In this document: in pieces, positions 17,385-25,571 of the stretch
Layout of the letters: every line of letters starts with the position of its first letter
Position numbering within the stretch: the first letter of the stretch is position 1
Source: an uncultured Eubacteriales bacterium
Lineage (GTDB): Bacteria; Bacillota; Clostridia; Oscillospirales; Oscillospiraceae
NCBI GenBank assembly: GCA_902475435.1
Contig: CABRZL010000011.1
Coordinates: 1 to 44,524, forward strand
Length of the DNA: 44,524 nt
Direction: 5' to 3'
The notes under the pieces: generated by a model
Databases searched by the model: none
What the model was told of the DNA's origin: nothing
Seen by the model: the letters and a program-made list of their open reading frames with translations, nothing else
Made by a program: the position numbers and the translations under genes

Positions 17385-17401
17385 AAGGAGGCAGATTCCA
17401 A

Positions 17402-18019
17402 ATGGCAAAAGGATATATTCAAGAAGTACGAAAAAGGGTTGCGGCTGCGGCTGATGGAAGTGTTTTTGCCGCTTCGGATTTTGCGGATATTGCTGATGCG
17501 AATACGATACGCTCAGCCCTGTATCGGCTTGTAGAGGACGGTGTTTTACGCCGGATTTTGAAAGGCATTTATGAAAAACCGGAATACAGCGAGATGCTGA
17601 AAGAATATGTGGCGGCAGACCCGGACGCTGTGGCAAAGGCGCTGGCCCGAAGTTATCACTGGACCATTGCCCCATGCGGGAATACAGCGTTGAATCTGCT
17701 TGGCTTATCTACGCAGGTAACGGCGGTATGGTCCTACATCAGTGACGGACCGTATAAAACCTATGAATGGAACGCCACAAAGCTGCAATTTAAGCATAGG
17801 ACCAATAAAGAGATTACCGGGCTTTCCTATATGACGATACTTGTTATTCAGGCATTGAAAACTTTAGGTAAATCGAATGTGACTTCCAAAACGATCCAGA
17901 CGCTGCAATCCCGGTTAAGTGAAAGTGATAAAGCGGCTATGTTAAAGGAGGCGGCGGAATCTACAGATTGGGTCTATGATACGATACGGCAGATTGCCGG
18001 GGAGGTACGAGAGAAATGA
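17402..18019 (+). CDS. AbiEi-like (DUF6088) transcriptional antitoxin
   Basis: A 205-aa protein. The N-terminus is a winged-helix DNA-binding domain (FAASDFADIADANTIRSALYRLVEDGVLRRILKGIYEKP is the recognisable core, about residues 20-60), followed by the antitoxin domain (YHWTIAPCGNTALNLLGLS, YMTILVIQAL). This is the type IV antitoxin layout: it represses its own operon and counteracts the toxin. I took ATG 17402, behind AAAGGAGG (17384-17391), over the ATG at 17354, which falls inside the operator. The stop overlaps the toxin start as ATGA. Two palindromes upstream support autoregulation. Confidence 0.85.
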   Translation: MAKGYIQEVRKRVAAAADGSVFAASDFADIADANTIRSALYRLVEDGVLRRILKGIYEKPEYSEMLKEYVAADPDAVAKALARSYHWTIAPCGNTALNLLGLSTQVTAVWSYISDGPYKTYEWNATKLQFKHRTNKEITGLSYMTILVIQALKTLGKSNVTSKTIQTLQSRLSESDKAAMLKEAAESTDWVYDTIRQIAGEVREK

Positions 18020-19014
18020 TACAGGTTGCAAGATTTTCAGATAATGATAAGCGGCGGCTGTTTAGAAATACAGCAGATAAAATGGGCTTAAACGATGCGA
18101 TTGTGGAAAAGGATTTTTGGGTATGCTTTACGCTGGATTATCTCTTTCACCGCTCACCCTGGAAAGATGCCATTACATTCAAGGGCGGTACCAGCTTATC
18201 AAAAGCCTTTAACCTGATCAGCCGGTTTTCAGAGGATATAGACCTGATTCTGGATTGGCGTATATTGGGATATGGCAAGGATGAACCCTGGGAGAAACGC
18301 TCTAACACGAAACAGGACGCTTTCAATAAGGAGGCTAATGCACGGGCAGAGGTCTTTTTAGCAGAAACCTTCTGTCCGGCAATTAAAGAAGGATTATCTC
18401 AGGAGCTTGGCTGTGATGCAGACATCCACATGGATGGCGAAGAAAAGCAGACAGTCATTTTTGCCTACCCCAAATTGTTCAGTAATGCAGGCACTTTGCA
18501 GGTGATCCGTTTGGAGATTGGCGCTTTGGCAGCATGGACGCCGGCGACAGCGGCTGAAATTGTTCCGTATGCAGCAGAATATTACCCGGATGTCTTTACG
18601 CAGAAAAATACAAGAATTTTGACTGTGGCGCCGGAACGTACCTTTTGGGAGAAAGCTACGATTCTGCACCATGAGGCGAACAGACCGGAACATCTGGAAA
18701 TGCCGCAGCGTTATTCCAGGCATTATTATGATTTGTACCGTATGTCTATGACTCCGGTTAAAGAGATGGCCTTTACCCGGCTCGATTTGCTGAAGAAAGT
18801 CGTAGACTTCAAAATGAAGTTTTATCCGAGAGCATGGGCGAAGTACCCGGAGGCTGAACCGGGCACGTTAAAACTGATTCCTCCGGAATATCGGTTTGCA
18901 GCACTGGAGGCAGATTATGAATCAATGAGGGATATGCTCTATGGCGATGTACCGGATTTTGGAACCGTCATGGAGACCGTCAAGATTCTGGAAAAAGAAA
19001 TCAATACACTTTAA
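18016..19014 (+). CDS. AbiEii-like nucleotidyltransferase toxin
   Basis: A 332-aa protein of the nucleotidyltransferase AbiEii/AbiGii family. Residues 57-63 GGTSLSK and 71-77 FSEDIDL form the nucleotide-binding and metal-binding motifs (Asp74, Asp76). Further family features are the ERTFWEKATILHHE helix and RYSRHYYDLYRM. AbiEii toxins stop growth by modifying cellular RNA when the antitoxin is limiting, which protects against phage or element loss. ATG 18016 overlaps the antitoxin stop by 4 bases. The pair is bounded by its own promoter and a terminator at 19031, so it is a self-contained stability cassette in the element. Confidence 0.9.
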   Translation: MIQVARFSDNDKRRLFRNTADKMGLNDAIVEKDFWVCFTLDYLFHRSPWKDAITFKGGTSLSKAFNLISRFSEDIDLILDWRILGYGKDEPWEKRSNTKQDAFNKEANARAEVFLAETFCPAIKEGLSQELGCDADIHMDGEEKQTVIFAYPKLFSNAGTLQVIRLEIGALAAWTPATAAEIVPYAAEYYPDVFTQKNTRILTVAPERTFWEKATILHHEANRPEHLEMPQRYSRHYYDLYRMSMTPVKEMAFTRLDLLKKVVDFKMKFYPRAWAKYPEAEPGTLKLIPPEYRFAALEADYESMRDMLYGDVPDFGTVMETVKILEKEINTL

Positions 19015-19030
19015 GTACACAGTTTATATT

Positions 19031-19069
19031 GCCAGCTATTCTAAAATTACTTAGGATAGCTGGCTTTTT
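19031..19069 (+). terminator. Intrinsic terminator after the abiE pair
   Basis: GCCAGCTAT (19031-19039) pairs with ATAGCTGGC (19056-19064), followed by TTTTT. It ends only 8 bases before the ribosome site of the next gene. Confidence 0.75.
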
Positions 19070-19090
19070 GTTTCAAGGGAGGGATGCCAC

Positions 19091-19417
19091 ATTACACAAA
19101 ATGAAGTCAATGCCGTATTTGACGAGCAGGTGCGCCGCTGTGCCGACATCCTGCAAAAGAAAACCAAAGAATATACCGGGGATGATACGGATCGTCTGGG
19201 AGCGTTCAAGGCTGCGGCGGCTTTACAGCACTGTTCGCCGGAGCGGGCCCTTGCCGGGATGCTGGCGAAGCATATCATTTCCCTGTATGATATGTGTTTT
19301 GCCGATGGCGTCAGCTTTGGCATGGACACATGGGATGAAAAGATCACAGACAGTCTTAATTATCTGTTTTTACTGAAAGCTATTGTAAAGGAGGGACATA
19401 CCAATCAACAGAATTGA
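19091..19417 (+). CDS. Small helical protein, possibly DUF1599/nucleotide-modification-associated
   Basis: A 108-aa protein if started at ATT 19091, which lies 7 bases after GGGAGGG; the first usable canonical start, GTG 19130, has no ribosome site. Core features are RRCADILQKKTKEYTG, RLGAFKAAAALQ, GMLAKHIISLYDM and DEKITDSLNYLFLLKAIV. The last segment resembles the DUF1599/Nmad1-type proteins of phages that travel with nucleotide-modifying enzymes. That link is tentative. The next two genes are ThyX and dUTPase, so a role in deoxynucleotide metabolism is plausible. Its end overlaps the SD-supported start of thyX. Confidence 0.6.
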   Translation: MTQNEVNAVFDEQVRRCADILQKKTKEYTGDDTDRLGAFKAAAALQHCSPERALAGMLAKHIISLYDMCFADGVSFGMDTWDEKITDSLNYLFLLKAIVKEGHTNQQN

Positions 19418-20177
19418 AGTGAAGATTTTGAACTGCCAGGCGGTACAGGAGGCCGAAAAACATATGGTCTTTGCTGCCAGGCTTACCCAAAGGGGCCACC
19501 GGATTGCTACAATGGATGACCTGACGGCTCTCTATGAAAAGTCATTTAGCGCTGATACTGTGGCGGCTATCGGCAGCCTTCCGCACCCTACGGTACAGAA
19601 ATTTGCGGTAATCACCGTTGCGGTTGTGGGAGCAAGCCGGCGCTTTCTGGCGCAGATCACAAGGCACCAGAATGAAGTAAAGTTTATGAGCGCGTCCTTA
19701 CAGTACAGTAATTACACAGGACAGGCGGATTTTGCCGTCCCCTATGAAGTTTTGGCTGCGCCGAAAGAAATCCAGGAAATGTACCTGAAAAGCTGTAAAT
19801 CTGATATGGATTGTTACGAAGAATTGTGCGCGGCCGGGATTGGACACGATGCAGCCGGGTATGCCACGCCCCAGGGCCTTAGGAATGTGCTGATTATCAG
19901 CGCCACCGCCTTTCAATGGAAACATATTATCGGGCAGAGGGTATGCCGGCGCAATACGGACGAAACCAGGATCGTACTTTTGAAAATCTGGCGGGAGCTT
20001 TTTGTGTTAAGTCCGGCGCTGTTCGCCCCTGCTCTTTCCGGTCCCTTCTGTCAAAGGGACAAATGCCTGGAGGGGAAAATGACCTGCGGAAGAAAGATTG
20101 TGGGCGGCATGACACCCGGCGAGATTTTGGCGGCAGATTATCCGCTGCTTATGGGAGGCGGCTCCTATGAAGATTAA
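19404..20177 (+). CDS. thyX: Divergent flavin-dependent thymidylate synthase (ThyX)
   Basis: About 257 aa. The ThyX signature region is TRHQNEVKFMSASLQY, compared with canonical RHR-x7-S-x-RY. The first Arg-His and the FxSxSxxY part are kept, but the third Arg is Gln, there is one extra residue, and the final Arg is Gln. The second conserved block is FQWKHIIGQRVCRRNTDETR. A C-terminal cluster C-x4-C-x6-C (FCQRDKC...TC) is unusual. ThyX makes dTMP from dUMP using FAD and methylene-folate. Start: AGGAGGG (19389-19394) fits ATC 19404; GTG 19419 is the first canonical start but sits 25 bases from it. It overlaps the dUTPase gene by 11 bp. Confidence 0.78.
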   Translation: MNRIEVKILNCQAVQEAEKHMVFAARLTQRGHRIATMDDLTALYEKSFSADTVAAIGSLPHPTVQKFAVITVAVVGASRRFLAQITRHQNEVKFMSASLQYSNYTGQADFAVPYEVLAAPKEIQEMYLKSCKSDMDCYEELCAAGIGHDAAGYATPQGLRNVLIISATAFQWKHIIGQRVCRRNTDETRIVLLKIWRELFVLSPALFAPALSGPFCQRDKCLEGKMTCGRKIVGGMTPGEILAADYPLLMGGGSYED

Positions 20178-20580
20178 GCTGATTGATTTTGGCGTGCCGG
20201 AGAACCGGAGACCTTATCGGCCACATGGGAACGACGCCGGCGCAGATGTGTATATGCCCTATGACTGTACATTGCAGCCGGGCGAGATTGCAAAGGTTCC
20301 GTTGGGTTTTGGGATTGAGGTTCCGGACGGATATGCAGGATATGTGTTTCCGCGCAGTAGCATGGCGGCAAAGGGGCTGGTCTGCGAGCTGCCGCCGGTA
20401 GATTCCGGCTATCGCGGTGAAATCCATGCGATTATCAGTAATGTAAGCAATAAAACCCAGGAACTATCCAAAGGTACCCGTGTAGGTCAGCTTGTGATTA
20501 CCCCGGTTGTGATTGCGGATTTTGTTTCGGAGTTGGGACCAGAGCGTGGAAACGGTAATTTTGGAAGTACCGGCGAATGA
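20167..20580 (+). CDS. dut: dUTPase
   Basis: A 137-aa trimeric-type dUTP pyrophosphatase with all five motifs: DAGADVYMP (1), PRSSMAAKG (2), PPVDSGYRGEIHA (3), GTRVGQLVI (4) and the C-terminal RGNGNFGSTGE (5). It converts dUTP to dUMP and pyrophosphate, removing dUTP and feeding thymidylate synthesis, so its pairing with the ThyX just upstream is metabolically coherent. ATG 20167 overlaps the thyX stop. Length and motif spacing are normal. Confidence 0.95.
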   Translation: MKIKLIDFGVPENRRPYRPHGNDAGADVYMPYDCTLQPGEIAKVPLGFGIEVPDGYAGYVFPRSSMAAKGLVCELPPVDSGYRGEIHAIISNVSNKTQELSKGTRVGQLVITPVVIADFVSELGPERGNGNFGSTGE

Positions 20581-20663
20581 GCTTACTTTACTGTCGGTAT
20601 AGAAGGATGGTTCCTGGGATATGCTGAAAACAGGAGGTTTTCAATCCCTGTAGGTCAATACAA

Positions 20664-20691
20664 GCTAAAAAGCGGCCAATAATGACCGCTT
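20664..20691 (-). terminator. Intrinsic terminator of the XRE regulator gene
   Basis: On the minus strand AAGCGGTCA pairs with TGGCCGCTT (plus positions 20683-20691 and 20670-20678) and is followed by TTTTAGCT. It starts at the stop codon of the minus-strand gene. On the plus strand it could weakly stop the dut transcript. Confidence 0.65.
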
Positions 20692-21005
20692 TACTTCCTG
20701 TTATTCAGCTCTTTCATAATGCCGAGAATATAGGCCATTGACTTAGGATCGAGCCGCTTTGCCTCCGCAACGAATTCTTGCAGGGTTTCCGGGTACGCGT
20801 TTCCTTCGTCAAAGAATTCCAAAGGGGTTACGCCGAGATATTCGCAGATGTAGAAAAAAGACTGCATGGAGGGAAGTGATTTTTTGTTCTCAATGTTATT
20901 GATGTAGTTATTCGCTTGCCCCAACGACAGCGACATGTCGCGTGCAGATACACCCTTTTGCGTCCTCAGCTTTGCCAGCCGTTCTGGGACAAAATCTTCG
21001 TACAT
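20691..21005 (-). CDS. XRE-family HTH transcriptional regulator
   Basis: A 104-aa protein. The helix-turn-helix spans about residues 6-60: RLAKLRTQKGVSARDMSLSL, then GQANNYINNIENKKSLPSM and FFYICEYLGVTPLEFFD. A short C-terminal helix follows (RLDPKSMAYILGIMKEL). Start: on the minus strand GGGAGGT lies 7 bases before the ATG at 21005; ATG 21011 is too close to it. It is transcribed away from the SLOG-like gene, sharing a 147-bp intergenic region with AATAGATTT at 21027-21035 and its inverse AAATCTATT at 21098-21106. It may control both directions, for example repression of the operon at 21153. Confidence 0.9.
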   Translation of the reverse strand: MYEDFVPERLAKLRTQKGVSARDMSLSLGQANNYINNIENKKSLPSMQSFFYICEYLGVTPLEFFDEGNAYPETLQEFVAEAKRLDPKSMAYILGIMKELNNRK

Positions 21006-21082
21006 CAACATCACCTCCCATTCTGTAATAGATTTTACCTCACACTCTCCCTTTATTCGCAAAATACAAGAGGGTGTTTCGG

Positions 21083-21111
21083 TTGACTTGCTAAAATAAA
21101 TCTATTAAAAT
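21083..21111 (+). promoter_or_regulatory. Predicted promoter for the 21153 operon
   Basis: The -35 TTGACT (21083-21088) and -10 TAAAAT (21106-21111) are 17 bp apart. The AAATCTATT element (21098-21106), inversely repeated at 21027-21035, touches the -10 box and is a candidate operator for the divergent XRE regulator. Confidence 0.55.
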
Positions 21112-21152
21112 GAGTGGGATAAAAGTTTCAATCTATCGAACGGAGGAACGAG

Positions 21153-21644
21153 ATGGCAGAAAAGACTTGTTGTGTCACAGGACACAGAGATATACCGGCT
21201 GAACAGATAGATGCCGTAAAATATGCTTTGCGGCGTGAAATTATAAAGGCGGTTTCGGATGGCTATACCGGGTTTATGACCGGTTTTGCAGATGGCGCGG
21301 ACCAATACTTTGCGGAAATGGTCGTAAAGCTGCAAGAGGATTTTCCTAACCTGCGTCTGATTGCGGTGATTCCCTATCGGAAACGGGTGGACAGCTTAGA
21401 GTCCAGAGAGCAGACAAAGGCGCTGCTTCATGCCTGCGCGGATGTCGTTGTCATTCAGGAGGAATATAGACCAAATGTCTACGCCAAGCGCAACAGGTAC
21501 ATGGTGGAACACTCTGACCGGGTGATTGCCGTCTATGACGGGCGGGAAAAAGGCGGAACGGTAAATACGATCCGACTTACCCATAATATGAAGAAGGAAT
21601 TGCGGGAGATTCCTGTGGGAGAAATCCACATACCAAGACTGTAG
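21153..21644 (+). CDS. SLOG-family (DUF1273/YpsA-like) protein
   Basis: A 163-aa Rossmann-like protein with CCVTGHRDIPA at residues 6-16, FMTGFADGADQYFAEMV, RLIAVIPYRKR, and DRVIAVYDGREKGGTVNTI. These are the glycine-rich and nucleotide-binding positions of the SLOG superfamily (YpsA/DprA/LOG-like). The family is thought to bind nucleotides or ADP-ribose-type ligands; the function in ICEs is unknown. ATG 21153 follows CGGAGGAACG. It is the first gene after the divergent promoter region and is closed by a terminator at 21670. Confidence 0.85.
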   Translation: MAEKTCCVTGHRDIPAEQIDAVKYALRREIIKAVSDGYTGFMTGFADGADQYFAEMVVKLQEDFPNLRLIAVIPYRKRVDSLESREQTKALLHACADVVVIQEEYRPNVYAKRNRYMVEHSDRVIAVYDGREKGGTVNTIRLTHNMKKELREIPVGEIHIPRL

Positions 21645-21669
21645 AATTGAATCATGGTAACTTTTATTG

Positions 21670-21697
21670 ACGCTCACTTGACAGTGGGCGTTTTCTT
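21670..21697 (+). terminator. Terminator-like hairpin after the SLOG gene
   Basis: ACGCTCACT (21670-21678) pairs with AGTGGGCGT (21683-21691) with one G-T pair and a TGAC loop, followed by TTTTCTT. The next gene's AAAGGAGGG lies about 15 bases downstream. Confidence 0.7.
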
Positions 21698-21720
21698 ATG
21701 CCGAAAAGGAGGGATTTTTT

Positions 21721-21855
21721 ATGTGGAACCTGATAACACACTTTCTGATTTTTGCAGGGGGAATGTCTGCCGGCGTTGTACTGATGTGTCTTTTGCAGGC
21801 CGGAAAGCAGGCTGACGAACAGATGGAGGGGCTGAAAAGGAGGAACATGGAATGA
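21721..21855 (+). CDS. DUF3789-like 44-aa membrane peptide
   Basis: A very short gene with AAGGAGGG ahead of ATG 21721. The protein begins with a single hydrophobic helix (LITHFLIFAGGMSAGVVLMC) followed by a charged tail (QAGKQADEQMEGLKRR). It fits my memory of DUF3789 peptides, which sit at this place in related elements. It is probably membrane-inserted with a cytoplasmic C-terminus. Its stop overlaps the DUF5688 start as ATGA, so the two are co-translated. Function is unknown. Confidence 0.72.
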   Translation: MWNLITHFLIFAGGMSAGVVLMCLLQAGKQADEQMEGLKRRNME

Positions 21856-22877
21856 ATCAGGAATTTGCAGAATATATCAAAAGCCATATCCGGGAATATC
21901 TGTCCCAGGATTATAAGGACGCGGATATAACCTTGGAAGAAGTTACGAAGGGAAATGACCGGACACTTACCGGACTTATCATCCGAAAAGGCGGGGAAAT
22001 GACTGTCCCGACAATCTATCTGGAACCTTTTGAGGCAGAAAACAAAAAAGGTCGTCCGTTGGATGATATAATGCGGCAGATTGCAGAAATCAGAATGGAA
22101 AATAGTGTGGGAAAACTCTTTCATGTGGATGATCTGAAAGATTATGAAATAGTCAGACCTATGCTTATGATCCGCTTGTGTGACCCGGAAAAGAACAAGG
22201 AATATCTCAAAGGAAAGCCCTATACCATCTGCGGGGAATTGGCGGCAACTTACCGGATTCAGGTCATGGAGAACGAGGAAGGAGTCGCTTCTGTCGCAGT
22301 AACGGACAGTATGCTGAATTTGTGGGGGATTACGCCGGAGCAGCTTCATCGTGATACAGTTCATGCGGAAAATGCCAAAAATCCTGTTATGTTTTACAGC
22401 ATGGAGGATTTAATGTCAGAGCTTATGTTTTCCGTTGAGCCGGAAAACCTTTTTGACAGCCCGGAGCCTGTAGATACCGATTTTACACCCATGTATGTCT
22501 TGACAAATCCTGGCAGGCAGGATGGCGCTGGGGTAATTGCGCGGGAGGGGGTACTGGATAAAATCGGTGAATTGGTCGGAAAGAATTTCTATGTCCTACC
22601 TTCGTCTGTCCATGAGGTGCTGATTGTACCGGAAAATGGAAATACGCAGGCAAAAGAACTGGAGGATATGCTTCGGGAGGTTAATGCTACTCAGGTGGCG
22701 CCGGAGGATTTACTTTCGGATAAGGTACAGTATTATGACCGGGCGGCAAAAACCCTGGGACGGAAACAGGAAAAAGGGCTTTTGGAACGTCTTTCCGAAA
22801 ACAAAGCGCAGGTCCGGGAAACGGCGGCAAAGATGCCGGAAGAAAGGCGTACCATGAAACAGGAACCATGTTTGTAA
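21852..22877 (+). CDS. DUF5688 family protein
   Basis: A 341-aa soluble protein. Recognisable features are TIYLEPFEAENKKGRPLDDIMRQIAEI (N-terminal third), YEIVRPMLMIRLCDPEKN, MLNLWGITPEQLHRDT, PMYVLTNPGRQDGAGVIA and FYVLPSSVHEVLIVP, the usual order for DUF5688. Such proteins are common in Clostridia ICEs and in related large multi-domain proteins; no activity is known. The tail contains KGLLERLSENKAQVRE, weakly like the SVRxQLK motif in the small proteins at 25699-29803. Its stop codon forms the base of the hairpin at 22877. Confidence 0.8.
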   Translation: MNQEFAEYIKSHIREYLSQDYKDADITLEEVTKGNDRTLTGLIIRKGGEMTVPTIYLEPFEAENKKGRPLDDIMRQIAEIRMENSVGKLFHVDDLKDYEIVRPMLMIRLCDPEKNKEYLKGKPYTICGELAATYRIQVMENEEGVASVAVTDSMLNLWGITPEQLHRDTVHAENAKNPVMFYSMEDLMSELMFSVEPENLFDSPEPVDTDFTPMYVLTNPGRQDGAGVIAREGVLDKIGELVGKNFYVLPSSVHEVLIVPENGNTQAKELEDMLREVNATQVAPEDLLSDKVQYYDRAAKTLGRKQEKGLLERLSENKAQVRETAAKMPEERRTMKQEPCL

Positions 22878-22906
22878 AGGGCAGCTATCCGCTGGCCCTT
22901 TTATTT
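22877..22906 (+). terminator. Terminator-like hairpin before topB
   Basis: AAGGGCAGC pairs with GCTGGCCCTT (one bulged base), followed by TTATTTT. It sits between the DUF5688 stop and the GGAGG of topB at 22916. Confidence 0.6.
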
Positions 22907-22928
22907 TCAAGAAATGGAGGTTACGAGA

Positions 22929-25082
22929 ATGAAGTTGGTAATTGCGGAAAAGCCCTCCGTCGCTATGTCACTGGCGGCGGTGTTGGGCGCGAATGAGAAA
23001 AAGGACGGCTATCTGGAAGGCAGCGGGTATCTGGTAAGCTGGTGTGTCGGCCATCTTCTGGAACTGGCGCAGCCGGAAGCCTATGGGGAACAGTATGCTA
23101 AATGGCGCTATGGAGATTTGCCGATTCTGCCGGAGGAATGGAAGTATGAAGTACCGAAGGATAAGAAAAAGCAGCTTGACCTTCTCTGCCGGCTGATGAA
23201 GGACAAACGGGTGGATTCGGTCGTGTGCGCCACCGATGCCGGACGCGAGGGTGAGCTGATCTTCCGGCTGGTGTATGAGTATGCCGGGTGCAGCAAACCG
23301 ATGGAACGCCTTTGGATTTCCAGTATGGAGGATGCGGCAATCCGGGATGGTTTTGAGCATTTGCGTCCCGGCCATGAGTATGACCGGCTGTATGACGCCG
23401 CTGTGTGCCGGGCCGGGGCTGACTGGCTGATCGGAATTAACGCCACCCGGCTTTTCTCTGTCCTGTATGGTGTCACCCTCAATGTGGGGCGCGTCATGTC
23501 CCCTACCCTGGCCCTTCTGGTACAGCGGGAGGCGGAGATTCAGGCATTTACGAGCAAGCCCTTTTACGTACCGGAAATTACCTGCGGTGGATTTACAGCT
23601 TCCGGCGAAAAGCTGTCCGGAAAAAATGAGGCTGAAAAAATCCGTATGGTATGTGAGGGGAAGGCCGCTGCGGTGCTGTCTGTGGAAAAACAGGTCAAAA
23701 CCGTGCAGCCTCCCCGTCTGTACGATTTGACGACCTTACAGCGGGAATGTAACCGCATTTATGGATATACGGCCCAGCAGACTCTTGACTATGTGCAATC
23801 CCTTTATGAAAAGAAGCTGGCTACCTATCCCCGGACGGACAGCCAGTATTTGACCGAGGATATGCAGGCCACCGCTGCTTCCCTGATCCTCTGGCTGCGG
23901 GATCATATGCCTTTTGGAAAAGGCTGTGCCGGAGAACCGGATATTGACCGCGTGACCGATGGCAGCAAAGTTACCGACCATCACGCTATCATTCCTACGG
24001 TGGAGATTGCCCGGACAGATCTGTCAGAACTCCCTTCCGGGGAGCGTAATGTACTGATGCTGATTGCCGCAAGGCTTCTTTGCGCGACGGCTCAGGCAAA
24101 CCGGTTTGAAGCGGTAACGGCTGTGCTGAATTGTGAGGGCCATTCCTTTACGGCGAAGGGAAAGACCGTATTGCAGGCCGGATGGAAGGATGTGGAGCGC
24201 CTTTACCGCATGGGCTTGAAACAGGGAAAGGCAGAAGAAAAAGAGGACGAGGACGCTGCTCTGCCTCCGCTGCAGGAGGGCCAGACATTTGAAAAGGTAT
24301 CTGCGGGCGTCCGGGAAGGCAAAACTTCCCCGCCGAAGCATTATACCGAAGATTCCCTGCTGGCGGCTATGGAAACAGCGGGCGCTGGGGACAAGGTGAA
24401 TTGCCCCAACGGGGCAAGAGAGGGCGGCCTGGGCCGTATGCCGGAAGATGCCGAGCGTAAGGGCTTAGGTACGCCGGCCACCCGTGCGGCCACGCTGGAA
24501 AAACTGGTTTCTGCCGGTTTCGTGCAGAGAAAGAAAAAACAGCTTATTCCCACGGAAAAAGGTACGAATCTGATCCTGGTCCTGCCGGACAATATCAAAT
24601 CGCCTATGCTTACCGCGGAATGGGAGTCCATGCTGAAACAGGTGGAGCGCGGCGAGGTTTCAGCAGAGGCTTTTATGGATGGGATTGCGGATATAAGCCG
24701 TGCGCTCGTAAAGAACCATACCGCGCCGGAGGAACGGTTTGCCGGATTGTTCCCGGATGCGAAAGGAAATGGACATGAGGCTGTCGGGACCTGCCCTCGC
24801 TGCGGAGGAACCGTGTATGAGGGCAAAAAGGGATTTTTCTGCGATAACCGGGATTGTTCTTTTGCGCTCTGGAAGGATAACAAGTTTTTTTCCAGTAAGA
24901 AAAAGACCATTACAAAATCTGTGGCGGCTGCACTTCTGAAAGAAGGCCGCGTTTCCATATCCGGGCTTTACAGTGAAAAGACCGGAAGAAACTATGATGC
25001 GGAGGTAATTCTGGACGATACCGGCGGTAAATATGTCAATTTCAAGCTGGAATTTCCGGCGAGAAAAGGCGGCAAAAAGTGA
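22929..25082 (+). CDS. topB: DNA topoisomerase III-like type IA topoisomerase
   Basis: A 717-aa enzyme. The TOPRIM domain starts with VIAEKPSVA (residues 4-12) and has ATDAGREGELIF near 100-115. The catalytic tyrosine is Tyr300 in YPRTDSQYL. GLGTPATRAATLEKL and a C-terminal zinc finger (CPRCGG ... CDNRDC) complete the TopB layout. It passes single strands through a transient break and is probably used to resolve or relax the element during conjugative replication. GGAGG (22916-22920) is 8 bases before ATG 22929; the ATG at 22914 precedes the ribosome site. The stop overlaps the next gene (GTGA). Confidence 0.96.
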   Translation: MKLVIAEKPSVAMSLAAVLGANEKKDGYLEGSGYLVSWCVGHLLELAQPEAYGEQYAKWRYGDLPILPEEWKYEVPKDKKKQLDLLCRLMKDKRVDSVVCATDAGREGELIFRLVYEYAGCSKPMERLWISSMEDAAIRDGFEHLRPGHEYDRLYDAAVCRAGADWLIGINATRLFSVLYGVTLNVGRVMSPTLALLVQREAEIQAFTSKPFYVPEITCGGFTASGEKLSGKNEAEKIRMVCEGKAAAVLSVEKQVKTVQPPRLYDLTTLQRECNRIYGYTAQQTLDYVQSLYEKKLATYPRTDSQYLTEDMQATAASLILWLRDHMPFGKGCAGEPDIDRVTDGSKVTDHHAIIPTVEIARTDLSELPSGERNVLMLIAARLLCATAQANRFEAVTAVLNCEGHSFTAKGKTVLQAGWKDVERLYRMGLKQGKAEEKEDEDAALPPLQEGQTFEKVSAGVREGKTSPPKHYTEDSLLAAMETAGAGDKVNCPNGAREGGLGRMPEDAERKGLGTPATRAATLEKLVSAGFVQRKKKQLIPTEKGTNLILVLPDNIKSPMLTAEWESMLKQVERGEVSAEAFMDGIADISRALVKNHTAPEERFAGLFPDAKGNGHEAVGTCPRCGGTVYEGKKGFFCDNRDCSFALWKDNKFFSSKKKTITKSVAAALLKEGRVSISGLYSEKTGRNYDAEVILDDTGGKYVNFKLEFPARKGGKK

Positions 25083-25471
25083 GCGGGCCGCCCTGCCGTG
25101 GACTAACACGGTCTGAACGCGCGGCAATCCGAAGGCTGGTAACATATTTCTGTGCCAACTATGATGACCGGGATAAGCTCTGCCTACCCTTAGACTGTTC
25201 CTGCTATATGCTGAATAAATGGTGGACCGGCTCACTGTGCCGGTACTTCCGTAAGGCGGTGCTTTCAACCGATCCGTCTTTAGAATCTGCCATTACGGGC
25301 GAGGACACATCTATGAAACAGAAAATATGCCCGGTCTGCGGGAAGGCTTATCTTCCGACAACCAGCCAGGCATATTGTTCCGATGCCTGCCGCACTTTTG
25401 CGAGACGGAAATCCGAGCGGGAACGCAAGCGCAGAAAGCGGCAGAATCAGGGTAATGTGTCCGCAACTTAA
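25079..25471 (+). CDS. Cysteine-rich VLP-domain protein
   Basis: A 130-aa basic protein starting at GTG 25079, overlapping the topB stop by 4 bases. The N-terminal half is LTRSERAAIRRLVTYFCANY ... CLPLDCSCYML ... LCRYFRKAVL, the Cys_rich_VLP pattern. The C-terminal half has a treble-clef-type zinc finger (CPVCGKAYLP ... YCSDACRTFARRK) and a strongly basic end. It probably binds nucleic acid. The coupling with topB suggests a partner in DNA processing; that is inference. Confidence 0.8.
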   Translation: MSGPPCRGLTRSERAAIRRLVTYFCANYDDRDKLCLPLDCSCYMLNKWWTGSLCRYFRKAVLSTDPSLESAITGEDTSMKQKICPVCGKAYLPTTSQAYCSDACRTFARRKSERERKRRKRQNQGNVSAT

Positions 25472-25571
25472 TGAAAAAAGGGCTTGATTTATAAGGCTTT
25501 CGAGAGCCGGTTTGACAGGTACCTATATTAGAATACTCATGGTCTCTGAAATGGGGCTAAGTTGCGGACAA

